NCBI RefSeq assembly: GCF_018130955.1
Contig: NZ_JAFCJM010000005.1
Span: forward strand, 124,001-188,000
Source of the DNA: Bradyrhizobium liaoningense
GTDB lineage: Bacteria > Pseudomonadota > Alphaproteobacteria > Rhizobiales > Xanthobacteraceae
DNA: 64,000 bases
Reading direction: 5' to 3'
The position numbers and the translations under genes are program-made. Under the pieces are notes generated by a model. The model ran no database searches, had not been told where the DNA came from, and was given only the letters and a program-made list of their open reading frames with translations. Shown piece after piece: positions 26,268 through 34,606 of the stretch. Position 1 is the first letter of the stretch; each line of letters opens with the position of its first letter.

Positions 26268-29200
26268 TCAGGCGGTGAGGTTGAAGTTGGCTTGCGGCGC
26301 CGGGAAGTCGGCATGCAGGGTGACGCCGCCCGAGATGACGTTGCCGACGAACGGGCCGGGCATGCTGTTGAAATTGAACGACGGGAAGATCGCCCCGGTC
26401 GGCGTCGCTCGCATTGCCTTGACCTGGTTGCCCATCACGGTCGCAACGCGGCCGAACAGGTTGACGGTGGCCGCGGTGCGCGGGATGTCGACCCCCAACG
26501 GCGGATTATGCAGGCAATAATTGTTGGAGAAGAACACCCGCTCGAAACGCGGGCGCACGTCGCCCGTGCCCTGCTCCTGTATCTCGACCAACGCGCTCCG
26601 TCCCGGACCGACGAACTTGTTGCCGAGAATCTGGATCGGATAGCCGGCCGGTCCGAACTGATCGCGCCTTTCCTCCAGACACGACATGACCAGCGCCCGG
26701 TCTTCGTTAGTGACCGGGCGGCTCGCGGGATCCGTGTAGCCGACATAGTTGTTCGAGATGCAGGCCTCCAGCACCAGCGATCCCGTTATTCCCAGCGCCA
26801 GAGGGGCGACGGTCTGACGATCCGGCGAGAGACCCGTGTCGATGATCTCGTTGCCGTCGATATGCAGATCACCCTGAACCTGTGTGATCTGAATGCCGGC
26901 ACCGGATGTGCTTCTGAAACCGCAGGACGTGATGCGGTTCTGGACGATCTCGCAGCGACCGGTGATGCCGCCGCACTGAATGCCGGCAGACCGCATGGCA
27001 TCGATGCGGTTCTGAGTAACGACCGGCGCAACTTCGCGCCGCAACGCCACGCCGGTGTCGCTGTCGGACAGCGAGTTACCCATCAGCCGGTTTGGCCCGC
27101 CGGCCGTGCAAAGGGTTGCGAGCCCTCCCGCCGTCACGCGATTGCTTTTCACCAAGCCGTCCCTGACCGATCCGAGGGCGATGCCCGTGCTCTTTCCATC
27201 GCTGGCGGTTTCAACGATGTTGCTCTCGATGCTGAGCGTCGTGACCGTATTGGCGAAAATCCCGGCCTGGCCGCCGTCGACATAATTGCCGGCGACGCGG
27301 ATATCGTTGGTCAACGCGCCCCTGTCGCCGATCATGATGCCGAAGAAGCTGCTGCTCTCCGGCTTCGTGTCGGACGCAACCTGATTGTCGACCACGTCGA
27401 TATTGTCGCCGGTCACGCGAATGCCGCCGTGCGCGCTGCTCGCCACCGGAATCTTGACGAGGTTCTGCGCCACGATGCTGGAATGTGCGGCAAGGTCGAT
27501 CCCGAATACCGATGCGCCGCCCGCGGGCTGTGCCGGCGCGGCCTGACAGGCGATGACGTTCTGCGCGATGATAATGTTGCTGGCGCTCGGCTGCGGGTTG
27601 TCGGTGATCTGACCGTTGACCGCGATGCCGCTGATGGCGCCCTCGACCGAATTGCCGGCGATGCGGCAGGGGCCGCCGATGGCCGAGAGCACGATGCCCG
27701 AGGTCAGCACCCGCGGCGTTCCCTCGATCCCGATGTCGATCACATTGTCATCGATGAACAAGGTGTTGGTCTGCACGCCAGACCCGAAGATCGCCGTCGT
27801 CACGCCGTCAATCCGGCAACGGGCGATCCGGAATTCGGCGACATTGGCCAATTGAATGCCGATCGCGAGCTGCCCGGCCTTCGAACGCATCTCGCAATCG
27901 AGGATCGCGCTGGCGCGGACATTCGTTACTGCGACGACAGGAGCGCCATTGCCTTCCGGCTGCTGTTCGAACGCGACCATGGAGATTTCGACGCCCGAGA
28001 TCACGGCGGCCGGTCCGCCGATGGTCAAAACCGTGCCCGACACGCCACTGCGCACGATCGTACCGTGGCTCTCGCCGACCAGTTTGACGTTGCTGCGCGC
28101 GATCAGCAATCCGCTGCGAAGGGGGTGAATACCGGTCTTCAGGCACACGCATCCGCCGGCTGCCGGCAAGGAATCGATCCCCGCCTGGATATCTTCGCCC
28201 GGCGACACCACGACCGTGCAGCAGCACGCCTCCTCGTCGACGGGCTTCTTCGGACGGCAGTCTTCCAGGCCGGACGGCGGGGTGTAGACCGCGAGCTTTG
28301 TGTAGTGGTGATGGATGCCGCGCGGCGGCGCGTTGTTGAGAATCTCGATCGAGGCATCCGCCGCGCGCGCCGCGAACACCCAGTAGTCGCCGACGTGAAA
28401 ATTGCCGCCGGCCGGATCGAGCGAGAACGAGACGATGATGCCATCCTCCAGCCGGAGCTGGAGCCCGCCGGTCGGGATCGGAATCGCGCCGGTGCTGGTG
28501 GCGGCGTCGAGATCGGTCTGCGTGCTGCCGTTCTGCGCCAGGATCTTGCCCTTCTGGTCCCAGCGGCGGATGCGCGCGTTGCGCGTGGCGTCGAGATTGC
28601 CCTGCCCGTCCACCGGGCCCAGGAAGCCGGCCGTCAATTGCTTGTCGAGCGTGATCTTGCGCGTCGCATCGTCCACGCCGCCGCCGACCTTGATCTTGTG
28701 GAGCTCGCCGGCGAGGCCATTCAGCTCGCGGAAGTCGTCGGTGATCTCGATCCAGTCACCGTCGGAAAACCGCAGCACGCTGTCCTTGCCGACGCTGTCG
28801 ACGACGATGTTGAACTGGTCGATCAGGCGCGTGACCCGCGCCTCGACGGAGGCGTTGTCGCGCGACCATTTGAACGTCGCGGTGCCGAGTGGACCCGGGG
28901 CATGCACCTCGACGCGGTAGAGCTGGTTCTCGAGGCCCTTGTAGCCGCCCGCCGGCGGCACCAGGCACGGATCGAGATTGGGCACCGGCGCGGTCGCGGT
29001 GGTCAGCCGTCCAGCTGATGGCGCCGTCGTCGTGCCCCAGGCGGTAATCTCGTCCACCGGTGTAGCGCAAGTGGTACCGGCCGGGGTCCCGAGAAACTTG
29101 ACCTGCCAGACCGTTTGCAGCCGCGTGGTGGTGTCGACCCCGAGCGCGATCTCGACCAGCTTGGAATCCTCGAACTGGTTGACCTCGCGATTCCAGACGT

Positions 29201-29597
29201 CGAGATAGATCAGGTAGGGACCGCCGGTGACGGGTGGCAGCGTGGCGCCGGGCAGATATGGCTGCTTGTCGAAGGGAATGGCGTCGACGCCGAAGAGCTC
29301 GGCGAGCTCGGTGTCCCATTTCTGCAGGCCGGTGCCGTGATTGTCGGCGAGCAGGCCGTCGACATACATCCGGCCGCGGGCAATCGACAGGCCCGGCAGG
29401 ATCTTGAACGCATCGGGCGTCTCGGACGAGACCAGGACCGGGCCGCTTGCATCGAGCGTGCCGGCCTGCGCACGCCGGTTGACGGCCGCGCTCTGCTCGT
29501 TCCAGTCCCGGTCGGTGAGCGGGCGCCCCTGTTGCAGCCACACGGCGCTGTAGTTCTTCAGCGGGTCGAAGGCTTGCCGGCTGTAATCGCCACTCAT
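26268..29597 (-). CDS. DUF6519 and right-handed beta-helix protein of the injection system
   Basis: A 1109-residue protein. The N-terminus MSGDYSRQAFDPLKNYSAVWLQQGRPLTDRDWNEQ is the hallmark of DUF6519 proteins found in contractile injection system loci. Residues about 1-440 form that module. A CCC cluster follows, then roughly residues 480-1050 carry many short beta-helix turns (VKLVGESHGTIV, RIARCRIDGVTTAIFGSG, IRVAGNYVDGGQAGIFAN, CEIVQNRITSCGF), typical of pectate-lyase-like folds in tail fibres and tailspikes. There is no signal peptide. Its place after the baseplate genes suggests a fibre or peripheral baseplate appendage that contacts a surface. The binding target is unknown. Confidence 0.82.
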   Translation of the reverse strand: MSGDYSRQAFDPLKNYSAVWLQQGRPLTDRDWNEQSAAVNRRAQAGTLDASGPVLVSSETPDAFKILPGLSIARGRMYVDGLLADNHGTGLQKWDTELAELFGVDAIPFDKQPYLPGATLPPVTGGPYLIYLDVWNREVNQFEDSKLVEIALGVDTTTRLQTVWQVKFLGTPAGTTCATPVDEITAWGTTTAPSAGRLTTATAPVPNLDPCLVPPAGGYKGLENQLYRVEVHAPGPLGTATFKWSRDNASVEARVTRLIDQFNIVVDSVGKDSVLRFSDGDWIEITDDFRELNGLAGELHKIKVGGGVDDATRKITLDKQLTAGFLGPVDGQGNLDATRNARIRRWDQKGKILAQNGSTQTDLDAATSTGAIPIPTGGLQLRLEDGIIVSFSLDPAGGNFHVGDYWVFAARAADASIEILNNAPPRGIHHHYTKLAVYTPPSGLEDCRPKKPVDEEACCCTVVVSPGEDIQAGIDSLPAAGGCVCLKTGIHPLRSGLLIARSNVKLVGESHGTIVRSGVSGTVLTIGGPAAVISGVEISMVAFEQQPEGNGAPVVAVTNVRASAILDCEMRSKAGQLAIGIQLANVAEFRIARCRIDGVTTAIFGSGVQTNTLFIDDNVIDIGIEGTPRVLTSGIVLSAIGGPCRIAGNSVEGAISGIAVNGQITDNPQPSASNIIIAQNVIACQAAPAQPAGGASVFGIDLAAHSSIVAQNLVKIPVASSAHGGIRVTGDNIDVVDNQVASDTKPESSSFFGIMIGDRGALTNDIRVAGNYVDGGQAGIFANTVTTLSIESNIVETASDGKSTGIALGSVRDGLVKSNRVTAGGLATLCTAGGPNRLMGNSLSDSDTGVALRREVAPVVTQNRIDAMRSAGIQCGGITGRCEIVQNRITSCGFRSTSGAGIQITQVQGDLHIDGNEIIDTGLSPDRQTVAPLALGITGSLVLEACISNNYVGYTDPASRPVTNEDRALVMSCLEERRDQFGPAGYPIQILGNKFVGPGRSALVEIQEQGTGDVRPRFERVFFSNNYCLHNPPLGVDIPRTAATVNLFGRVATVMGNQVKAMRATPTGAIFPSFNFNSMPGPFVGNVISGGVTLHADFPAPQANFNLTA

Positions 29598-29627
29598 GGA
29601 ACACTCCCTCGCTCGACAATCATTGCG

Positions 29628-31820
29628 TCAGCTTTCGTAGAAAATTCCCGATTGCAGGCCGACGCGGACATATTCCTCCAGCCTGATGCGCAGATTGGTT
29701 TCGCGCTGCGGCTGGTAAAGCGAATGAAACGCCCCGGGCTCGGCCTCGTCGTCGGCGCCGGTCAGGAGCCGCTCGCCGGAGAAGCGTGCGAGCTGGCAAT
29801 AGGCCGCAAAGCCGTAACGCAGCGACGCGAAGCGCGGCGTCGCGAGCTCAGGCCTCGGCGCTGATTCCGGCAGGCACTGATAGCGGCGCGGCACCCGCGC
29901 CGACAGCGGCACATAGGAGAAGCGGATGCAGCCCTCCTGGCGCCGCTCGGCGATCACAGGCGCCGTCCATTTGTCGCCGGTGACGGTGTCGGCGATCACG
30001 ATGCTGTTCGACACCAGCGGCAGGCTCAGCGCACGAACCTTGCCGATCACGGTGCAGGCATCGAGGGACAGCGGCGCGCCCGGCAAGGGCGGCGCGCCTC
30101 CGTCAGGCGCGGCATAGGCGACGCCTGATGTCGCGGTGGCATCGATGATGCTGTCGCGCGCGCTCACCTGTGCGACAGGATCGATGCGCAGGCTGCCGGT
30201 GATCGTGTGGTCGATCGTGACTTCGAGGTCCAGCGCACCAACCGTGAGGCTGGGCTGTGTCGGCGAGACCGGCGTGCTGTCAGCCGAAAGCGACAGGCCC
30301 GGTACCAGCGTGCAATGGGTGATGGCAAGCTTGCGCAACGCGTTACCTGCACTCGCCTGAACCTGAAGACCGGCGCCTGAGATCAGGAGGCCGTTCAGTC
30401 GGATCTCGGCACGCGCGCCGCCTGCGAGCGTCATCGGCCCGCCCAGGATCAACGTCGGGCGATGGTTGTTGGCCGCGCGCAACTCGATGCGCTTGTCCGC
30501 GCTGACGTTGATGCCGCTAAGCGTTTCCGCATAGCGGCCGCTGTCGGTGATCTCGACCACGCCGGCGCCACTGAGCGCATTCAGCGCGGCCTGGATCGTT
30601 GCGAAATCGCCGGGTACGCGGAGCAATTGCGGCGGCGTCTGCGCGGTCTCGAACGACGCCTCGCGCTCGTACTCGCCGCCGCCGATATCCGCGCTGAAGC
30701 CGTAATGGAAATCAGCCCTCACCTGCACGCCGGCGGGAAGACCTGGGGGAACGGCGATGCGTCCGAGCACGGGATCGATGACATAGATGCCGGCGGGCGG
30801 CAGATGCGCCCAGGTCGCACCGCTGTCGGACAGGTTGCAGATGCGGATTTTTGCGATGTCGATCGGCTGCATGCTGCCGGAGGAGTCGTCATACAACCTG
30901 ACGCTCCGCGCGATGTTGTCGGCGCCGGTGTAGTAATCCGCAAGGCGCGTGGTGAGCACGCGGCGGCTGATCGGCTGCGGCACGTTCAACGGCGTCGCAA
31001 GGTCGGTGATGTCGTCCTCGGTCGCAGGATGGGTGTAGAGCGGCTGGTCGATCCCCAGCGGATGGAAGCGCCAGCGCCTGGCATCGAGCCGCGCGGCGGG
31101 CGATTTGCTCAGCGGATAGGCATTGAGCCGCCACACGAACACGCCGATGTTCTTGATGTTGTAACGCCCGCGCCCGCGCGCGATCCGCCGGACATCGATG
31201 GTCCGCATGATCGGATCGAAGGCGGTGCCGACCCGCTCCAGGGGCTCCCAGCGCCGCATATCCGGCACGGCGGCGCATTGCGGCCGGATGTGATTCATGT
31301 ACTGGGTCACGATCAGGCGCTGGAAGAACTCTACCGCGCTAGCGTCCCAGCCGGTGACGTCGCGCGCGACCTGCTCGATGACAGGCACGGTTCCCTTGCG
31401 ACGCCGATAGGCGATGGTATGCGCGACGTCGGCGCGTGGGCTCGCTATCCCGGCAATGCCATGCAGCGCGCGGCTACCGACGAGCTCGCCGATATAGGGA
31501 ACGACCCAGTCCGCGCAGGTCTCGATGAACTGATCGTCATAGAGCTGGTCAAGATCCTCCTGCAACACCGCGACCTGTTCGGCGAACAGGGCCAGCAGGC
31601 TAGCGAGCGGACCGCCGAGCGCGTTCGTTTGCAGGAGGTCGAGCTGCTCCGCCTCGGAGACCGTGAGCGGCGTGCCGCCGGCGACCTTGGCGAGGAGGTC
31701 GGCGAGCGCGACGCGGTCGGCCGGATCGAGCAGACCCGGCGTGACCAGCGCGTGGGAGCGGTCCCGGATGCGCAGGATTGCGGGCAACAGTTCGAACATC
31801 TCCTGCGCATTGAACTTCAT
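29628..31820 (-). CDS. Phage tail protein I-like / baseplate-associated protein with embedded beta-helix
   Basis: A 730-residue protein. The N-terminal 200 residues (FELLPAILRIRDRSHALVTPG...FIETCADWVVPYIGELVGSRAL) resemble tail-protein-I-like components of CIS loci, which link wedge and fibre. A middle region contains DFATIQAALNALSGAGVVEITDSGRY followed by several beta-helix-like rungs, and the C-terminus ends LEEYVRVGLQSGIFYES. It overlaps the preceding baseplate gene by 4 bp and precedes the DUF6519 protein by 30 bp. The most likely role is an adaptor between baseplate and fibre. The name is by context and weak similarity. Confidence 0.7.
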   Translation of the reverse strand: MKFNAQEMFELLPAILRIRDRSHALVTPGLLDPADRVALADLLAKVAGGTPLTVSEAEQLDLLQTNALGGPLASLLALFAEQVAVLQEDLDQLYDDQFIETCADWVVPYIGELVGSRALHGIAGIASPRADVAHTIAYRRRKGTVPVIEQVARDVTGWDASAVEFFQRLIVTQYMNHIRPQCAAVPDMRRWEPLERVGTAFDPIMRTIDVRRIARGRGRYNIKNIGVFVWRLNAYPLSKSPAARLDARRWRFHPLGIDQPLYTHPATEDDITDLATPLNVPQPISRRVLTTRLADYYTGADNIARSVRLYDDSSGSMQPIDIAKIRICNLSDSGATWAHLPPAGIYVIDPVLGRIAVPPGLPAGVQVRADFHYGFSADIGGGEYEREASFETAQTPPQLLRVPGDFATIQAALNALSGAGVVEITDSGRYAETLSGINVSADKRIELRAANNHRPTLILGGPMTLAGGARAEIRLNGLLISGAGLQVQASAGNALRKLAITHCTLVPGLSLSADSTPVSPTQPSLTVGALDLEVTIDHTITGSLRIDPVAQVSARDSIIDATATSGVAYAAPDGGAPPLPGAPLSLDACTVIGKVRALSLPLVSNSIVIADTVTGDKWTAPVIAERRQEGCIRFSYVPLSARVPRRYQCLPESAPRPELATPRFASLRYGFAAYCQLARFSGERLLTGADDEAEPGAFHSLYQPQRETNLRIRLEEYVRVGLQSGIFYES

Positions 31821-34603
31821 GACATCACCCCGAGATCGAGCGGCGCGTGGTCAAGCATCAAGAGCTCGGCGGCGGTCACATAGCCCCCCTTGAGATCGGG
31901 GAGGCTCGCGAGCAGCCGCGCCTGCGGTTCGGAGGGCGCAGGCCCCGTGTCGGTGCGGTAGAGCTGGTCGATGTCTACAGCCGTGACGCCGGCAACGTTC
32001 TGGATCGTCGCGTAGACCTCGTCGATGGTCACCGGCTGGCCAAAGGCGCGGCTGTCGAAGGCGAAGGCCGCGCGTAGTGCGTCCGTCACCGCGGCGAATA
32101 CCTTCTCAGAGTCGGCGTCCGCGTCGACCTTGACCTTTGCTTTCAGCTTGAAGGTCGCGGCGCCAAAATTCTGCACCGACAAAGGCATCAGCCGGTCGCC
32201 ATAGCGCCGAAGTGCTGCGACCAGATTTGTCATGGTGGCGCTGTCCTGCGGTATCGCGGCGCCATCCGGTCCCGCCACCGTCAAATAGATGCCACGGGCA
32301 CGGACATCCTCGATCCAGACGCCATAGGCCTTGGCGATCCCGGAGAAGGTGCGTGCGAAATCGACGTAGTCCTGGATCGACACCGCCCGCTCCAGGGTGA
32401 GCACATGCAGCGGTGCGTTGTCGCGCGCGTCAGTCAGCGCCTCCGGATCCTGCCCGCCGCTCGGCGCGCTCGGATTGACGACGCTCTTGACCCCGAGCGG
32501 GCGTGTCAGCAGCATGGAGATCTGACCCGCACGCAGATTGCCGGCGATGCCGATGCCCTTGCGGTAGGCCAGCCGCACATTGTTCAGGCCGCTCGGCAGC
32601 CGCGCGCCCTGCCGCCCATCGCCGAACTGGATGGTCGATTTGCCGTCGTCGTCCTGGCGGACGGCATAGACCCGCTCCAGCCGGTCGTGTCCGTAGAGCG
32701 ACGGCACCTCGTGCCACAAGAGATCGTTGACGCGGACCTGCAGAGTCGATGCGCGCCCGCTGGGATCGGTCGACGACACGTAGGTCAGTGGCGATTGCTT
32801 GAGCTGGAAGGTCTGGTTCAGCGCAGCCGCATCGCCGCTGCCTGCGATCTCACCAACCGTCTCGCCGTGGGTCGCCGGCGCAACGTTGGCGTTAACAGTC
32901 ACGGTGGAGCGGTCGTAGCAATAGCTGAGCGGTGCCTTCAACGTCAGCGTGGTGCGATCGCGGTCGCTCTGGACGGACAATGGGCCGTGGGCGATCGATG
33001 CGATCTCGCTGACGACGGCATCGTCCTTCAACGCGCCCTGGAGCTTTAGCGCGTTGACCGGCGCCCGGATGTCGATCGCCGTGCCGTCGCGATCTTCCAC
33101 GTGCCACAGCAGCAGCCGCTTCGATGCTCTGGCGGGATCGAGCAACTCCGGCGGCGCGGGCAGCACGCCGTTGTTGAGGACGACAACCGGCGGCGAGCGC
33201 AGGACGAAGGATTCGCCGGGCAGCGGCTTACGGCTCGGAAAATCCGGGAACGAGATGCCTGATGTCGCAGCACCAATAACGACGCGCTGCCGCTTGCCGC
33301 TGACGGCGATGAGCTGGTCCGGCACCAAAAGCGGCTGAAGCTCGTCCAGCACCAGCGTGCTGCCATAGACCGGATAGGTCAAGGGACGCTCGACGGGCGT
33401 CAGCTCGTCGGTTTGCGCCAGCACCTGGGTTTCGCGCCGGTTGAACGCGGCGAGGTTCTGGGTTCCGTCGCGAGTCAGGCGCGAGGTCTTCCCGCTCAGG
33501 CCGAACGCGCCGCGCGACAGCTCGACGACGGACATCACCCGATAGAGCTCGACGTGCCGATTACCGCTGTCGTCGTTACCAGCCAGTGCGAACCAGCTCC
33601 CCGCCACGACCTTGGGATAGGCGGTGTCGAGATCGACCGTCTTGCTCGTCGTGTCGATCGCAAAGTTTATCCATTCGTAGGTCGTGGCTCCGTCGGAGGT
33701 CGGCTCGAACAACTGGCTGTTGCTCGTGGTGCGGATCAGGTTCGCATCCGGCGCATTGTGTCCGAACAGCGCCGCGCGCTGCCTGAAGGCATAGACCTTG
33801 ATGCCCTGCGGGCCGGGATCGTTCGGGTCCCACGCGGCTTTCAGCGGCTCCGACAGCACGATGTGCGTCAGATCGTGGGCGAGATCGACGTCGACGCGCG
33901 CGATCCAGCACACGTCCCACAGCGCGCTGGTGGAGTTATTTTCGCGATCGATGCCTACGACGACAAGGCCATCGCCCGCCGCCAATTGCGTGGTCGTGCC
34001 TGCGATGTACAATTCGCCGAGGCCGGAGCGGAACAGTACCGGCTCCGACTGCTGCGCAGGGATCGCGTTCCATTCCACGCGCGCAGCCGCCGGCGCGATC
34101 GTCTCAAAGGTCTGCGGATCCTGGTTCGGATCGGGAATGCTCTGCGCACGGGTGCCGACCGGAATGGTGACGGGCTGCGCCGCCAGCGCCGGCAGGCCGG
34201 GCGCCGATTCCAGCGTGAAGGCCAGCGCCGTGCTGGCCGCAACGCCGGGCGCGAGCTGGTATCCGATCAACCGCGCCAGCATCAGCACCGAACGGCGCTC
34301 GGTCGCCGTGACGAGATAGGCTTCGTTGGCGATACGCTCCTGGTAGAAGGTCAGCACGTCGGCCAGCACGGCGAAGGAATCACACAACGCAATGGTGTAG
34401 TCGTCCGTCGCGCGCGTCGTCAGCGGCGCCAGCGCCGGAAAATCGGTGCTCGACAGGCGTGACAGCAGCGTCTGCCTGAAATCCGCATGCGTGCCGACCC
34501 GGTACGCGATCGCGGGCAGTCCGGGGCGATTGAATTTTGCCGAGGGCGTATCGACCTCGACGCCGGAGCAGCAGCCGCAGTCACTGGTGGTGTCCGCGCT
34601 CAT
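31817..34603 (-). CDS. Putative baseplate assembly protein (baseplate J / Afp12-like)
   Basis: A 928-residue wedge protein. The N-terminus carries a Cys-rich DCGCCSG, then a TRATDDYTIALCDSFAVLADVLTFYQERIANEAYL segment typical of putative baseplate assembly proteins of CIS loci. The C-terminal third (DDGKSTIQFGDGRQGARLPSGLNNVRLAYRKG, AVSIQDYVDFARTFSGIAKAYG) is a gpJ-like core. It forms the baseplate wedge around the spike hub with the neighbouring 869-residue homologue. Overlaps of 4 bp downstream and a 3-bp gap upstream show translational coupling. Assignment as Afp12 rather than Afp11 is by order only. Confidence 0.85.
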   Translation of the reverse strand: MSADTTSDCGCCSGVEVDTPSAKFNRPGLPAIAYRVGTHADFRQTLLSRLSSTDFPALAPLTTRATDDYTIALCDSFAVLADVLTFYQERIANEAYLVTATERRSVLMLARLIGYQLAPGVAASTALAFTLESAPGLPALAAQPVTIPVGTRAQSIPDPNQDPQTFETIAPAAARVEWNAIPAQQSEPVLFRSGLGELYIAGTTTQLAAGDGLVVVGIDRENNSTSALWDVCWIARVDVDLAHDLTHIVLSEPLKAAWDPNDPGPQGIKVYAFRQRAALFGHNAPDANLIRTTSNSQLFEPTSDGATTYEWINFAIDTTSKTVDLDTAYPKVVAGSWFALAGNDDSGNRHVELYRVMSVVELSRGAFGLSGKTSRLTRDGTQNLAAFNRRETQVLAQTDELTPVERPLTYPVYGSTLVLDELQPLLVPDQLIAVSGKRQRVVIGAATSGISFPDFPSRKPLPGESFVLRSPPVVVLNNGVLPAPPELLDPARASKRLLLWHVEDRDGTAIDIRAPVNALKLQGALKDDAVVSEIASIAHGPLSVQSDRDRTTLTLKAPLSYCYDRSTVTVNANVAPATHGETVGEIAGSGDAAALNQTFQLKQSPLTYVSSTDPSGRASTLQVRVNDLLWHEVPSLYGHDRLERVYAVRQDDDGKSTIQFGDGRQGARLPSGLNNVRLAYRKGIGIAGNLRAGQISMLLTRPLGVKSVVNPSAPSGGQDPEALTDARDNAPLHVLTLERAVSIQDYVDFARTFSGIAKAYGVWIEDVRARGIYLTVAGPDGAAIPQDSATMTNLVAALRRYGDRLMPLSVQNFGAATFKLKAKVKVDADADSEKVFAAVTDALRAAFAFDSRAFGQPVTIDEVYATIQNVAGVTAVDIDQLYRTDTGPAPSEPQARLLASLPDLKGGYVTAAELLMLDHAPLDLGVMS

Positions 34604-34606
34604 GGC

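Noticed and set aside
26145..29018. 957-residue plus-strand frame opposite the DUF6519/beta-helix gene
   Set aside because: Low-complexity Arg/Asp/Ala composition and full antisense overlap with a gene that has clear domain structure.
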